Source: Tenrec ecaudatus (taxonomy: Eukaryota > Chordata > Mammalia > Afrosoricida > Tenrecidae). From it: 64,000 bases of DNA. The stretch is taken from the NCBI RefSeq assembly GCF_050624435.1, contig NC_134530.1, positions 145,182,721-145,246,720 of the forward strand. The letters run 5' to 3'. The notes under the pieces were generated by a model that saw nothing but the letters and a program-made list of their open reading frames with translations, had not been told where the DNA came from and ran no database searches. Each line of letters begins with the position of its first letter. Within the stretch, counting starts at the first letter, position 1. Of the stretch, positions 43,171 to 54,675 are shown one piece after another. The translations under genes and the position numbers were made by a program.

Positions 43171-43714
43171 TGTGTTAGTCTGGGTAGACTAGACAAACAA
43201 ATCCATGGACACTTTCATATGTAGAGGAGTTTTATATATAAGAGCAGCTGAATATTGAGAAAACATCCCAGCCCAGTCCAGATCAAGTCCTTAAGTCTGA
43301 TACTGGGTCCATATGCCTGATACCAATCTATAAAGTCCTTTTCAGTCTCACGAAACACATGCAATGACACCAAATGCAGGAAGATCACAGGCCGGTGGGT
43401 ACAAAGTCTTGCGGATCCAGCATCAGTAGAAGCATTGCAGCGCTAGCAGGGGTCTCCATGTGGTTCCTCCAGTTACCAGGGCATGGGGCCTATCAGCGTA
43501 GTGCCATGTGTCTTGCCAGTAGAGCGTCTCTCAGGAAGTGAGCAGAGATAGGAAGTATCTCCTTTCAAAAAGGAATGGAGGAATTCCCAGAATCCTTAGG
43601 AGAAGGCCAGGCCCACACAGAGGCCTCATTGGCTATGACCTGATTGACAACCTAGACTCCACCCCATTCACTCGTCATCCTCTCAAATTGACAACAGATT
43701 ACGTAACTCCCACA
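43171..43714 (+). mobile_element. Solo LTR with perfect 5-bp duplication
   Basis: Runs TGTGTTAGTCTGGG... to ...GTAACTCCCACA, 544 bp, with AACCC at 43166-43170 and 43715-43719. Nearly the same length as the copy at 38338. 'GGAGTTTTATATATAAGAGC' at 43226 is a TATA-like site. Internal landmarks 'ATCACAGGCCGGTGGGTACA' and 'GCAGGGGTCTCCATGTGGTT' match the other plus-strand copies. Confidence 0.9.
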
Positions 43715-44690
43715 AACCCCTTAAGCGGATAGGTATAGCATTCCAATGTCAGGAGATTTATTTGAGCTGGAGGTATAGATTTGAGAGTTATTAATTTACA
43801 AACAGAAGATACTGTTTGGGGAATAAATACTATCCCTAGAAATATCAGTGGTGAGAAGAGAGTCTGGGAAACATTGTCATTCAATGGAGACCGAGGTCTA
43901 AGATGATGAAAGAGTAGCCAGAGAAGTAGGTGCAAAACTCGAAAGAATCACGCTTAAACACTGAGGCAAGAGAAGACATGTTTAAATGTCTGAGCAAAGA
44001 GTCACTGTCTGGGGGCAAAAACAAGTGAGATGATAACTTGCTTTTAGCTGCGGTCCAGGAGGGCACCAACCAGTGGAGAACTTCGGCACCACAGAAAGAA
44101 ATGCTACCCAGCACCCGCCCCCCCTTCCCTATGCTCAGCTGCCAATCAGGCCACTGTCATCCATAAAGTTTTCATGGGCTCATTTTTCAGAAGCAGATCA
44201 GCAAGACTTGTCTTCGCTTGGAAGTTCTCTACAACCTGCTCAGCACCATGGCCATGCAGGACAACAAACAACGACAGACAGGACGTGGCTGCACACCAGA
44301 GGCGCTGGCCAGGAATGGGAGCTGGTCTAAAGCATGATATACACCAATTCCGCTGGCCCACCAATGCCCTCTGATCATAGTGAAGATCACAGGCCAGTGG
44401 GTATATTCACTGGGGTCCTTGGTGGTCAAGGTGAAAGCCATTGCAGTGGAGTGATGGGGACGAGGCCAGATTGGTGTGGGCTGGGGTGCGGGCAGGAGAG
44501 GCGAGGAAATGAAGGTACCAATTATAGACAACATTTTCACAAGATTTGACTTCAAAGGGGAGAAAAGAAATAGGGTGGTAGCTGAAGAGGGACTTACGGT
44601 TGGGGGAAGACTTTATATATTTCAGATGGGAGGTTCTTAAGCATGTTTCAATGTTGATGGAAAGGGAGAAAGAGAGATCGAGAAAATGGA
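43715..44690 (+). repeat. Old interspersed repeat, right part
   Basis: 'GGAGGTATAGATTTGAGAGT', 'gccattgcagtggagtgatg', 'GGACGAGGCCAGATTGGTGT', 'ggagaaaagaaatagggtgg' and 'cttaagcatgtttcaatgtt' continue the same ancient pattern in order. Together with 42340-43170 it spans over 1.7 kb. Confidence 0.45.
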
Positions 44691-45160
44691 AGACAGTCCT
44701 TCCAAAATGTTTTCATGTTTATTCATTTATTTAGCCAAACAGCACACGTAGGAGGCGATTAGTCTCCCGCACCCATCACCTCTCTTTCTCTTCACTTTTT
44801 TCAGGTGGGGAAATGAAATAAAACTCAGAAAGCTGAGATGAAATTATTGAAGATTGTGCATCAGGAAAATGAGAGAGACAAGCCTGGGTTACGGCATCCC
44901 ACCAGACAGGAAAGCCTCAGGAAACAAAATGCAATTCCAGCTCCCAAATCCCTTGAGCTCAGAACAGCTCCTAGGCACTGCAATTACAGGGTCCCCAACG
45001 TTTCCATCCTTTATTAGGGGGGACAATTCCCTAACTCATCTCAGACTCTAAACCGAGCTGAAGCCTTAATGAGCAGCAGCAATCTGTTATTTTCCTCTTG
45101 TTTGCCTTGCACGTTGCTCTTTTAATTCACATGAGGAGAAGGAGAAGAGATGAATATTAA
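44691..45160. other. Unique block, candidate conserved non-coding element
   Basis: No repeat signature. 'GAAGCCTTAATGAGCAGCAG' (45060), 'CTCTTTTAATTCACATGAGG' (45117) and 'gatgaaattattgaagattg' (44838) hold TAAT/ATTA cores and an E-box-like CACATG. Choice is by appearance only. Confidence 0.3.
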
Positions 45161-46429
45161 AAGCCCACATCGAGGGACCGAGGGAGGCAGAGAGACGGGG
45201 AACTCCTCAGTATGCTGTGCAGGCACAGGGCTTGGACACAAAGCAGGACCCATCACTCTAGAGCCTGCTCTGGTCCCTGACAAGTTGCCCTTGGGGGATG
45301 ATCTCTTGTGACCGCTCTGCTGTTGGGAAGGGGATGTTTCAGGAATTGCCTGACCTGTGGGCTTGCTCATTCTAGACAACTTGAAAGAAAGAAGCTGTAT
45401 TTCTGGGGCTTGGGGAGAATCTTTGGTTCTAGGTGAGGAAGTAAGCAAGAGGGGGACTTTCTGTGATGGGGAATCTCACTGGGGAAGGCATGATGTTACT
45501 TGGAACTGGGATGGTTTGGGGCATAGGAAAGATGGGTAAAGTCAAGGTCAAGAGTATCAAGATTTTCTTTGGATCCTGCTCAGTCGTGAGGCGCAGAGTT
45601 TCCAAATTAAATTCCTGAGCTGGTGTGGCTCTAGGACAGGTTCAGCAAAGTTTGACAGAGCTGCCCAGGTGACCCAGTAAGGAGATTTCTGCTCAGTAGA
45701 ATCTGAGAGCTGGGAAGAATATGGGCCCAAGGAGGGAGCAACAAGGCGTTTTTGCCAGCAGAGGCACACAAAGGATTATAATTGTTGAATAGCCAAGATC
45801 AGGCCTTCTGAAAGCCAGCAGCTTTGCTGGCCCATTGTTTGTAATGGGTGAAGGCCGGGATTGGTTGATTGGTTGTTAAGGGTTATAATTTTGAATCAAA
45901 CTCAAAATTAAGTAATCAAATAGTTAAGGGGCTGACACTTTCAAGGTCTAGCACAGGGAATGGAATGCGGAAGATGCTTAATAAGCCCTGATTAAATGAT
46001 TGAATGTATGATCCTTGTGTTTTATTCAAATGAACTGTACCAATTAAATGAACAAATAATTCATTGGACAGCTGCTATGTAAGAGGGCCTGCTAAGCCTA
46101 GAGAGGGACGGGTCTTTCCCACTGTAGCAGACACTGGCAGGGCTTATGTTCATATCCCCTCAGGACTCACCACCCCTGAAGATGCCCTGTGATCCTTCTA
46201 GAAGCTTGTGTGAGTCTTCTGCCTGGAGATTTCTCCAGGCCGCAAGAGCACGCTCTGCCTGCGTCTTCTGTAGGAGTCGGTGCTCCTGGGGGGAGTCCGC
46301 ATTTACTAGTAGGTGGGGATTGGGGGTGAGGAGGTGGAACAACTCTGAAGTGTGTTCTACACAGTTTCCAGAGGTTCCCGGTGGGACTGAGCCTCATTTG
46401 CTCATAGGGTCCCGATCCATAGTTGACTT
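45161..46429. other. Unassigned sequence
   Basis: Nothing assigned with confidence; 'GGACAGCTGCTATGTAAGAG' near 46067 may be an old L2. Confidence 0.4.
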
Positions 46430-46622
46430 TGGAGTCCCCAAGTGGTAAAGTGGTTAGTGTACTTGGCTGCTAATTGAAAGGTTGGCAGTTCAAGTCCACT
46501 CAGAGATGCCTCCAGAGAAAGTCCTGACAAACTCCTTCCAGAAAATCAACCACTGAAAACCCCACGAAGTGCAACTGTACTCTGACACACATGGGATCAC
46601 TTTGAGCAGCATGCTTCACGGC
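46430..46622 (+). mobile_element. AfroSINE-like tRNA SINE, near full length
   Basis: Head 'AAGTGGTAAAGTGGTTAGTG', 'GGCTGCTAATTGAAAGGTTG', box-B-like 'GCAGTTCAAGTCC', then 'gaaaatcaaccactgaaaac' and the tail 'ACATGGGATCACTTTGAGCA'. The tRNA-like head is very clear. Not a tRNA gene: no cloverleaf end. Confidence 0.8.
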
Positions 46623-46959
46623 AACTGTTGCTTCTCCTCTCTGCCTCTCTGTCTTTCTCTCTCTCTCCTTCTCTCCATCTTGACTGCCTGTTCTCCCCTC
46701 AAAGGAATCTAGGCTGGCTCTGTCTCAGTTGGGTTGCCCCATGGGCCTTAGTCTGCAGAGACCAGCCTAGTGTTTGCTGCAGGCTGATGCTTGATCTTTG
46801 AGCTTTAAGTGCGGAGGATGGAGGAGGACACTGCCTAAAGTCCCGAGGACACAGAAATGTCAGCCCAACGTCCCCCCACTCTGGGGGCATGGAGCATGTG
46901 TTGTTGCTTAATGAGCTTTGAAACATCTTAACAAGGTCATCTCAAAGCCCCAAACAGAA
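46623..46959. other. Unassigned; CT-rich tract at start
   Basis: CT-rich run at 46635-46680. Nothing else recognised. Confidence 0.4.
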
Positions 46960-47150
46960 GAGTCATTGCTTTCCTGTGGGCTTGAACTCCCAGTGACCCT
47001 GTGGGCAGAGGGACAGGACCCCTGCAGAGCGCCCAAGACTGCAAGCGCTCTGGAAGTAGATCCCCTCCTCTTTGTCCATCGACGTGGCTGGTGGGTCCAA
47101 ACCACTCACCTTTTGACTAGCAGCTAAGCACGTAACCACTGGTGCTCCAG
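46960..47150 (-). mobile_element. AfroSINE, antisense
   Basis: 'CTTGAACTCCCAGTGACCCT', 'cgacgtggctggtgggtcca', 'ACTCACCTTTTGACTAGCAG' and 'AAGCACGTAACCACTGGTGC' run tail to head, with the tRNA-like head well preserved. Confidence 0.85.
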
Positions 47151-47269
47151 GTCTCCTACTTTAAATCCACTGCCTCTAAAATTGGGTAAGACTCACAATA
47201 CAAGGAGGAAACCCTAGGCTAAAAGAGAAAAAAAAAGTGGGGTGGGGTGATGATGTAAGGCTGGAGTTT

Positions 47270-47420
47270 CTACACGGTGCACACGTTGAACGTGCTCAGC
47301 TGACAATAGAAAAGTCGGAGTTTCCAAGGTGCCTCAGAAGAAAGACCTGGCAATCAACTTCTGAAAATACAAGGCCATGAAAACACTACTCTGACACACA
47401 AGTCAGATGGCAGCTAGGAA
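47270..47420 (+). mobile_element. tRNA-derived SINE fragment, sense
   Basis: 'CAAGGTGCCTCAGAAGAAAG', 'GACCTGGCAATCAACTTCTG', 'AAAATACAAGGCCATGAAAA' and 'cactactctgacacacaagt'. Confidence 0.65.
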
Positions 47421-48984
47421 AGTGGGAGGGGTGGGAGGGAAGGTCACTTGAGTTCCTGAATCTCCCCCTCCCCCCCTTTCCGGGCCATCTAACCACTTTC
47501 CCTCTTCATCTTCTTTGATAAGACCATAATTTGAGCTCACCTTTGACTCAGAAACTCCATGGCTCCCAGAACCCAGTTCTGTGACCTCTCTCTTCTTGAC
47601 TTGGTGCTCTGTTTTGGGGGCATTGCTGCAGATGTGGATGATGGGACGGGGAAGGAGTACTGAGTCATTGCCTCCTATATTTTATAGGGTCAGGACTTTC
47701 CTGGCCATACTCAGAGGCACAGGGGGCCTAAGGGACATCGAGGCTCAAGAGCTGAGAGGTTCAGACTTGCCACAGCATATGCCTGAGAGATGCTTGTGCC
47801 AGGAAGTCACCATCTTGCAGGAAAAGGGCCAGTCAGCTCAGAAATCCAGGGTGGAGTCATAGACTGGAGCCACGGAGCCATGGCCTCCATCCCTGTGAGG
47901 CGCCTGGAGCGTCATGATGTAAAGTCAGGTGAGGAAGGCCCATTACCTCCCAGGTCAGGGTTGAGGTTGACTCACTGACTCACTCTGACTGCCTCAGTTC
48001 TCCTTCTGTGACACATGGAAGTATGCCCACCACCCACTGGATCGTCAGCATCTTGCCAGCCAGCTCATACCCACGAGGAGCAGACGAGGTTTCTGAGTGG
48101 GCTAGACTGTTCGGGGTGAATGGTTTTAGGTTCCTGGAGACACTGGGCCCTGAGGAATATTGCTCCATCTCCTGGTCCCTGAGTTCAGGCCTGCTGAACC
48201 AGAGTCTGTCCCTGCGTCATCCTCCACCTCCTTCCCCGTGGTTCCAGCCATGCTCTGCCTCCACCCCTCTGTGCTGGGGGCTCTGGGGTTAGGACCATGA
48301 AGCCCTCCTTCCTCCTTAGCCAGGCCACTCTGGGTGGTAACGACTGTTTGCAGCTGCGGGCCACAGATGGTGAAATAGCGCCCCTCTCTGGTGAGAAAGG
48401 GCGCAAAGGGTGGTCTCCGGCCGGAGAAAGAAAGGAACAGTTTGTCCTCCGGCCCAACAAGTAGCTAGAAGGTGAGGTCGGGGAGTGAGACTGGATGAGT
48501 GGGCTTTGATTCCCAGGGCTGGAGTCCAGAGGGTCACGGAACTGTCGGCAGTGGTGCTATCTCCAGGGGAAGGGGCTGGCTCCCCGTGCAGAATGGGCGA
48601 GGGGACAACTACCCAGGAGCACTCTGTGGGAGGTAGGCAGACACTGGTGAAGGAAAGAGAACCTGCCAGCGGTCCCACTGCGTGGCCGGTGTCTGAGCAC
48701 TTCGGACATCTCCTCCACTGGACCATGAGCAATTGAAAACCACGCTGTGGGCTCCATCTCGATGTCCTCAGTGCTCAATCATGAGTTTTTCAAAAGGCCA
48801 CACCAGTTACCATCAACCCAATTCCAACTCTTGGCAGACTGATATCTGTCAGGGTAAAATTGCACCCCGTGGACCTTTTAATGGCTGGTTTTCAGAAGCA
48901 GCTAGCTAGGCTTTTTTTTTATGGCACCTCCAGTCTTTCCATTAGGGACAGAGCATGGACCCACCACACCTCTAGGGTCCCAAG
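47421..48984. other. Unassigned, relatively GC-rich
   Basis: No repeat or gene recognised. Overlapping frames up to 138 codons (48185-48732) are on both strands without domain support. Confidence 0.45.
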
Positions 48985-49178
48985 TCCAACAAACAAACTC
49001 ATTCCCATTGAGTCCATTCGGACTCATAGCAACCCTACAGAAACGAGTCGAACTGCCCTGTGGGTTTCTGAGAATGTAAATCTTTATAGGGCTAGAATAC
49101 TTTATGTTTATCCCGAGGAGCAGCTGGTGGTTTCAAACTGCCGACCTGGCAGTTAGCAGCCCAACGAGTAACTATTAA
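48985..49178 (-). mobile_element. AfroSINE, antisense, well preserved
   Basis: 'CATTCCCATTGAGTCCATTC', 'GGACTCATAGCAACCCTACA', 'GAGGAGCAGCTGGTGGTTTC', 'AAACTGCCGACCTGGCAGTT'. Confidence 0.85.
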
Positions 49179-50253
49179 TGTTACTGAGGCTCGTAGGTGG
49201 TAAGTCAATGCCACTTCACGCTCACTGACTGAGTGTCTGCTCGGATTCTGATGGGCACTAGGAGCTCCAGCGTCCATGTGGCTCATCTCCCAGGGACAAT
49301 GGCGCCCTTCCCTGTGGAACGGCTCTGGGCCAGGCCCTGGCTGCAGCAGGCTCTACGTGCCTCCCCATTTAACTTTCACATGGCGTTCAGAGTCCAGGGG
49401 AGAAAACGGGCATGGGAGAAGTGATAAGAAGTCATGGAGTGAGTGAGTGGGACGTGGGCAGAGTGCAGCCCCATAGGAGGGTCAGGACTCTGCCCTGGAG
49501 TTTGGGAAGGTTTTGGGGGTGGGGTGTTGCAATGGTGCTGGGTCCAGGTAGAGTCTTTTGGGCTTGAACTGAGGGTGCTGGTGCAGCAGTGGCAGGGGGT
49601 GGGGTGGGGGGAGGCGGGCCAGGCATGGGAAGCTGGATCAACAAGGCGATCCTTCCCTTCTCTGGCTTTAGACGGGAGCGCTCCTTGATGGCCAGAGCAA
49701 TTCTCAAGTAGGGGTGGGAAGAAAAGTAGAAAAGGGGACCCCGTTGCTAATTTCATCCGTAACATGGGAGCGGAGACAACAGAGAGGCCTCACAGTCCAT
49801 TTTAAAGCTTCTTTTTTGTGATCTTATTCAAGGGTCAGCTTGGGTCTGCCTGTTCTCCCCTCCCACCTCCCACCACCTGTTCCTTCTGGCGACGAGAGAG
49901 GAGTCACCATCTCTTTCTGTACACCCACTCAGTTCCCAGCAGCCTCAGCCTTGATAGCCCGGGACCAGCACATCCACCACAGCTGTCAGTGATAAGGCTC
50001 ACCACCCTGGGGGCTGGGGTGTGCAGTGGGCCCACAAGGGAGGGTGTGCCCATTTCACACAGCCCCGTGTGGCTCAGAAACAGCCTAGAGCGCCCCTCCT
50101 TTGCAGTGTTATTTCCCCAAGATTCCCTCTGTGCTCTTCCAACCCACCTGAAGTCTTCTTTGCTCCCCAAACTCCCTCTGCATTTCATCCCGAGCTCCCT
50201 TCTAACTCAGCTCCCATTTCCTTTGGGAGCAGCGGGCTATATTACATAGGAGC
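49179..50253. other. Unassigned, GC-rich
   Basis: No repeat or gene recognised. The frames at 49376-49765 and 49818-50249 are proline- and serine-rich low-complexity translations. Confidence 0.45.
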
Positions 50254-50762
50254 TGTGTGAGGCTGGGTACTTTAGAGAAATAAATCCACAGACACTCATG
50301 TCTAAGAGAGTTTTATATAAAGGTTAAGTGCACCTCAAGAAAACATCCCAACCCAGTGCGGCCCAAGCCCACAAGTCCAACATTAACCCATATGTCCAAT
50401 CCACAAAGTCCTCTTCAATGTCACAAAACACACGCAATAATGCTGACAGCAGGAGGGAAGGTGAATCAGTGAGCGTGTAAGCATCTCAGCGCTGGCAGGG
50501 GTCTCCACACAGCTGCTCCAGCATCCAGGGCTGCATCGGGGTAGGTTCCATGTGGTTTCACCTGGAGTATGTCTTCCAGGAAGTGAGCCTTGCAAGCTGA
50601 AGCAGGGAACTGGCTAAGGCAGCTGCACCCTGGTCTGACCATCACAAAGCAAGAGACCCGAGAACCAGAAAGGTGAGGCTCACCAAGCCGTTTATCTCTC
50701 CGCCCTTCAATTAACCCCACATGTGTTTATCAGCCAGGTTGGCACAATTAACTAACTACCTC
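50254..50762 (+). mobile_element. Solo LTR of the ERVL-like family
   Basis: Starts TGTGTGAGGCTGGG and ends near ...CTAACTACCTC. 'GAGTTTTATATAAAGGTTAA' is the TATA-like segment; 'CAGCGCTGGCAGGGGTCTCC' and 'CTGCACCCTGGTCTGACCAT' match the reverse of 27692-28201, its closest relative here. The right end is worn and no duplication is readable. Confidence 0.75.
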
Positions 50763-50999
50763 TGTTGCTGTTCGGGGTCAGGCTGGTTTCAAAGCAGGCT
50801 CCATTGTGTATTTGGGGGTAAGTTATTCACCCTGGCAGAATGTCAGCATCCTTGATTTTTAACTCTCAGGGTTGCTGGGAGGATTTGTAACACTTTCAAT
50901 AAATGACTGCTCTTAATCCCGTTCACCCACCAGCCACTCTCCCGGCTGCCATTGTTTCCCACTTTCTAAGCGGAGGGTCATTAAAAAGAGGCAGTCCCA
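50763..50999. other. Unassigned sequence
   Basis: A weak MIR-like 3' segment ('gggttgctgggaggatttgt') lies near 50870. Confidence 0.35.
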
Positions 51000-51150
51000 C
51001 CATGGGACGGGCGGACACAGCGACTGGACAATGGGTTCAAACACAGCACCGATGAGGTTGCCGTAGCACCAGGCAGTGCTTCGCCTGCTGTGCACAGGGT
51101 CCCCGTGAGGTAGAATGGGCTCTAAGGTACCCAACAGCAACTGACTCAGA
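51000..51150 (+). mobile_element. RTE 3' tail fragment, sense
   Basis: 'GGCGGACACAGCGACTGGAC', 'aatgggttcaaacacagcac', 'GGCAGTGCTTCGCCTGCTGT' and 'GTCCCCGTGAGGTAGAATGG' match the RTE 3' end at 20650-20770. Confidence 0.65.
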
Positions 51151-51214
51151 GGGCAAGCTAGCAAGAGTGGGGGAGGGTCGGGGGTCAGTGGATTAAATTA
51201 TCCCATTATTGTTG

Positions 51215-51640
51215 TCGTGAGGTGCCACTCAATTGAGTCCTACTCTTAGTGACCTTACGTACAACAGAGCAAAATCTCAGCGCGTTCCTGTCCACGAGCA
51301 GATGTTACGTTGTTGTCCGGTGTCATCGAGTCAGCTCCGACCCACAGCCACCCTATGCACATCAGAACCAAACATCAAACACCAATTGTTCCTCTGCCCC
51401 AGTGCATCGCAGCCACTGTGTCAAGCCATCTCACCAAGGGTCCTCCCCCTTTTCAATCCTCCACCCCCCACTTTACCAAACACTGGTCTCTCCTGACCAC
51501 ATGTCCAAAGTGTGGAAGACGAAGTCTTGCCATCCTTGCTCCTAAGGAGCACGCTGGCCTTACATCTCCTAAGACAGGTCTGTTTGTCCTTTTAGCAGTC
51601 CGTGGCACGTTCAATAGTCTCCTCCAGCGCCACGCTGACC
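51215..51640 (-). mobile_element. RTE-class LINE 3' region, antisense
   Basis: Starts with tail sequences 'AGGTGCCACTCAATTGAGTC' and 'TCATCGAGTCAGCTCCGACC', then 'CACTTTACCAAACACTGGTC', 'ctcctgaccacatgtccaaa', 'GGAGCACGCTGGCCTTACAT'. The minus-strand frame at 51453-51839 contains 'TAKRTNRPVLGDVRPACSL', typical of the RTE ORF C-terminus. Two tail-like starts about 80 bp apart suggest a duplicated or nested tail. Confidence 0.75.
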
Positions 51641-54029
51641 AGATGCTGGGGGACAGCTCTGAAGGAAGCTCGCAGGATCCCCCACCCCCCACCGGCGTGC
51701 CTAAGGGAGAAGGAGCAGTCTGAACAGAAGGGTGAGAAGAGTCGTAGAACCCTGAGCGGAGTGGAATCAATGAATGATACACAGGGGGAAAATCGGTGTT
51801 TGTTGCTACTGTGTACATTCTCAATGACCATACTAACACAAATCACATTCCCTTAAAAAAAAAAAAAACAGAAAGAAAGGAGCCCCTTTCCCCCCTCCTT
51901 TTAAGAATTTGCGATGGGCCAGGCACTGAGGGGCATGTCTTAGGTGGACTCTCAGGGCAGTCTTGCAGCAATCCTCTCAAACAGATGTTCTTCTTCCCAG
52001 TTTCCTCAGAGTAAGATCCCTGGAGAGCATAATTAACACTCCTGGAAGCAAGGAATAAATGCAAAGCCAGCTCTTTCGCTCAGGTGCTCTTATGTATGTG
52101 TGGATTTGTCTTTTCTGTGCAAGAGAACCTCGGAGCTAAGACAAGATTTGCGCCATCCTTTCCGTGTCCCCGCCTTCCCAAGTCCTCCTCACGTCCACCT
52201 AGTCCTCACCATGCTTGGCTTTCCCCTCTCCTTTCCATTGGGATCAAAAGCCACCAGAATCCTGACATCCCCACTGCCAGGCCCCGAGCTCCACCGCAGT
52301 GTATGAAGAGAGAGAAGTCGGGGGCCTCGGGAAAAGGAGCCTTGGAGAATCAGGCGTGAAAGAAGGCAGGACTCAAGAACTACTCAGGAGGAGGCCAAAG
52401 TCCAGGGAAAGAGGGGAGCAGCAGGCCAACTTGCTGGCAGGGGGCATTTTGCTGCAAGCAATTTGCAGGCTACACTCCGATGAACACACATGAAAGCTGA
52501 GCACGTGTGGGACTTTCCTGAGTGACAATAATTGGTCAGAGACAAGGGAAGAGTGGAACTGAGAAATATAATGAAATACCGTGGTCGCAACACTCAAGAG
52601 GGCAGCAGGCGCCGCAGAGGGAGACACAGGAATGGGTCATGCTCTTCCCAGTTATTGGCACGAATGGGAGACTGCAGTCCAATGACCAGCCTTCTTTGGC
52701 GTTCCCTTTGGGGCCCTTCAAGGGAGAGCAAGGCCCTGGGAAGGGAGCTGGACTGCCATCTTAAGTTCTTCCTGGCTGGGCCAGCAGGAGCTCCACAGGG
52801 ATGAGGAGAAAACGAGAGATCGCAGACCAAGGTATCCTGATTTTCAAGATCTAGTTTTGGATTTGGAGGGGCTCTAGAAGTTGAAGTCAGGCCTTGTTGA
52901 CAACCACCTGAGATGAGCCCCCCGCCAGACCTCTCTTGGTACCCAGGTAGGAGGGTCTCCGAGTCCTGCCGCGCCATGAGGGGAACATTCCAGATCGAGG
53001 CGGAGTCAATGGTGCTCAGAAAGAGCCTTGTGCCCAGGAAATCAAGGGGGGGGGCACTTCTGGACTGAAGGGCAAGGCCAGCCCTGGCAGGGATGTGTAA
53101 AGAGTGATGAGGGGTGGGACACAGGCAAGGAGGTCTAGTTAGCTGGGGGACTGTCCAGAAAGGAGTCTCGGCCAGTATCTGCGCCTCTTGTAAGGAGCCC
53201 AAAGCTCTTTTGCTTTGAACACCTGGATACAGCTCCTATCCGGAAGAAACCTGCCTTCAAAAAGGCTCCATCTGACTCCGCAGAGCAAGAAAGGTCCAAC
53301 CCTGAAAGGGGGACTGGTAGCAGGGCTGCGGAAGGGGACTGATTAAGGAAGCATGGCTGGGCATTGCCTTGGGCATTCCTCACACCAGGGCTCCTTCGCA
53401 TCTCATTCAGCTGTTGTCTGGTCTTGATCTCACTCTGCAGGGGCCCTCAGATCAGCTTGTAGAAGGGGACAAGCTGGATGCAGTCAGCCAAGGCCATGAC
53501 TTCCCTGACCCTGTGCATGTTCTGGTCCCTTGGTACCCACACTAACTCAGACACCCTTCCCTCAAAGGGTGCCACGAAAGGAAAGGATGCAGCCCCAAGG
53601 GGTGGATTCTCCTGGTTTAGCCCAGGGGCCTCAGAAGGGTGACTTGGAGTCTCTCTGTCAGGTAGGTTTTCTCCCCAGAGAACAAGCAAAATCACTTTGG
53701 AGAAAACAGGAGCTGTGGGGGAATGGCTCATTACCTCAGTCTTTTCGACTTTTGAGGACACTGGTCATACTTAAAGTGCAGCAGACCCTGCAGGCCCTAG
53801 CCAGCCCTCTTCCTCCGCCCTGCATTGATAAATCAGTTCCCTCCTTTCTGACTTCAGAGTGTCTAGACTCTCAAAGACTCTTCTCAATCTTGGCACCTCC
53901 CAAAACAATGGCAAAGTGACCCCCAGAATGGTGTTGTTAGTGCTTTTTGAAGTTTGGGTGTCATTTAGGGGTCCCTTGGGCATCTGGGATGGCATCTTAA
54001 GTTCTACATTTTCTAATTAGTGCGTAGGC
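51641..54029. other. Unassigned, mostly unique, GC-rich in part
   Basis: A13-14 tract at 51856-51869. No repeat family recognised over more than 2 kb, unusual for this window. A 202-codon minus frame at 52594-53202 is the longest in the window, but has no recognisable domain, low-complexity stretches, and no flanking exon signals that I trust. Confidence 0.4.
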
Positions 54030-54175
54030 CAGGGGTTGACAAACTTTTTCTGTAAAGGGCTAAAGAGCAAATATGCTTGACTTTGTGATTACACGGCTTG
54101 TTGCAACTGTCCAATGCTGTGGTGGTGGTGGTGGTACCAAAGCAGCCCCAATAAAACTTTATTTATAAAAGTAGG
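54030..54175 (+). mobile_element. Ancient hAT-Charlie MITE fragment
   Basis: 'CAGGGGTTGACAAACTTTTT' then 'CTGTAAAGGGCTAAAGAGCA' and 'CCAATAAAACTTTATTTATA' match a common mammalian MER-type hAT-Charlie element. Right terminal inverted repeat is missing. A (GGT)n run sits inside at 54121-54134. Subfamily not assigned. Confidence 0.75.
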
Positions 54176-54345
54176 TGGCTCCTGACAGAGTGGGTTACAA
54201 GATGTGTTGCAAACCACAAGGTAAGCAGTTTGAAACCACTCGCCTCTCCCAGGGAGAAAGATGATGCTTTCTTACTGCTGTCAGGAGTGCCGGTTTGGGC
54301 TGGTCGAACTGTATCACTGGCAGTGGGTTTGGTTTTTGTGGTCCT
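54176..54345 (+). mobile_element. AfroSINE, sense
   Basis: 'GGCTCCTGACAGAGTGGGTT', 'GTAAGCAGTTTGAAACCACT', 'gagaaagatgatgctttctt', and 'CACTGGCAGTGGGTTTGGTT', the end of an AfroSINE tail. It abuts the hAT fragment and may be inserted in it. Confidence 0.75.
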
Positions 54346-54439
54346 AGGTGCTCAGGTCCTAGGATGCTACTGATGCATGGGTCATGCTTTGCAAATCAGG
54401 TTTGAGAGGCTGCAGCCAAACGGAGGGATTTTATTGCCA

Positions 54440-54675
54440 GCTGCTGGGCAGTTGGCTTCCAACCCACAGTGACAAAGCACAAGACTGCCTGGTCCAGAGA
54501 GCCCGGACTTTCTTCCTACTTTGTCTTAGTCTGCAGGCTCGATTGAACTCTGCTCAGCAGCACATAAGCCTTTGCTGACAGAGGGGTGGTGACTGCCCAG
54601 GCGGTTTCTTGGCCTGGATTTGAACCTGGGTCTTTGCTCACCACATGGAAGGTGAGAATTCTTCGCTCTACCCCC
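54440..54675 (-). mobile_element. tRNA-derived SINE, second type, antisense
   Basis: 'GGCAGTTGGCTTCCAACCCA', 'GGCCTGGATTTGAACCTGGG', 'TCTTTGCTCACCACATGGAA' and 'ggtgagaattcttc' form the antisense of the head found at 11080. Confidence 0.7.

Noticed and set aside
46430..46500. tRNA-like sequence with a clear box B
   Set aside because: It is the head of a SINE; the body and tail follow and no mature tRNA cloverleaf can be closed.
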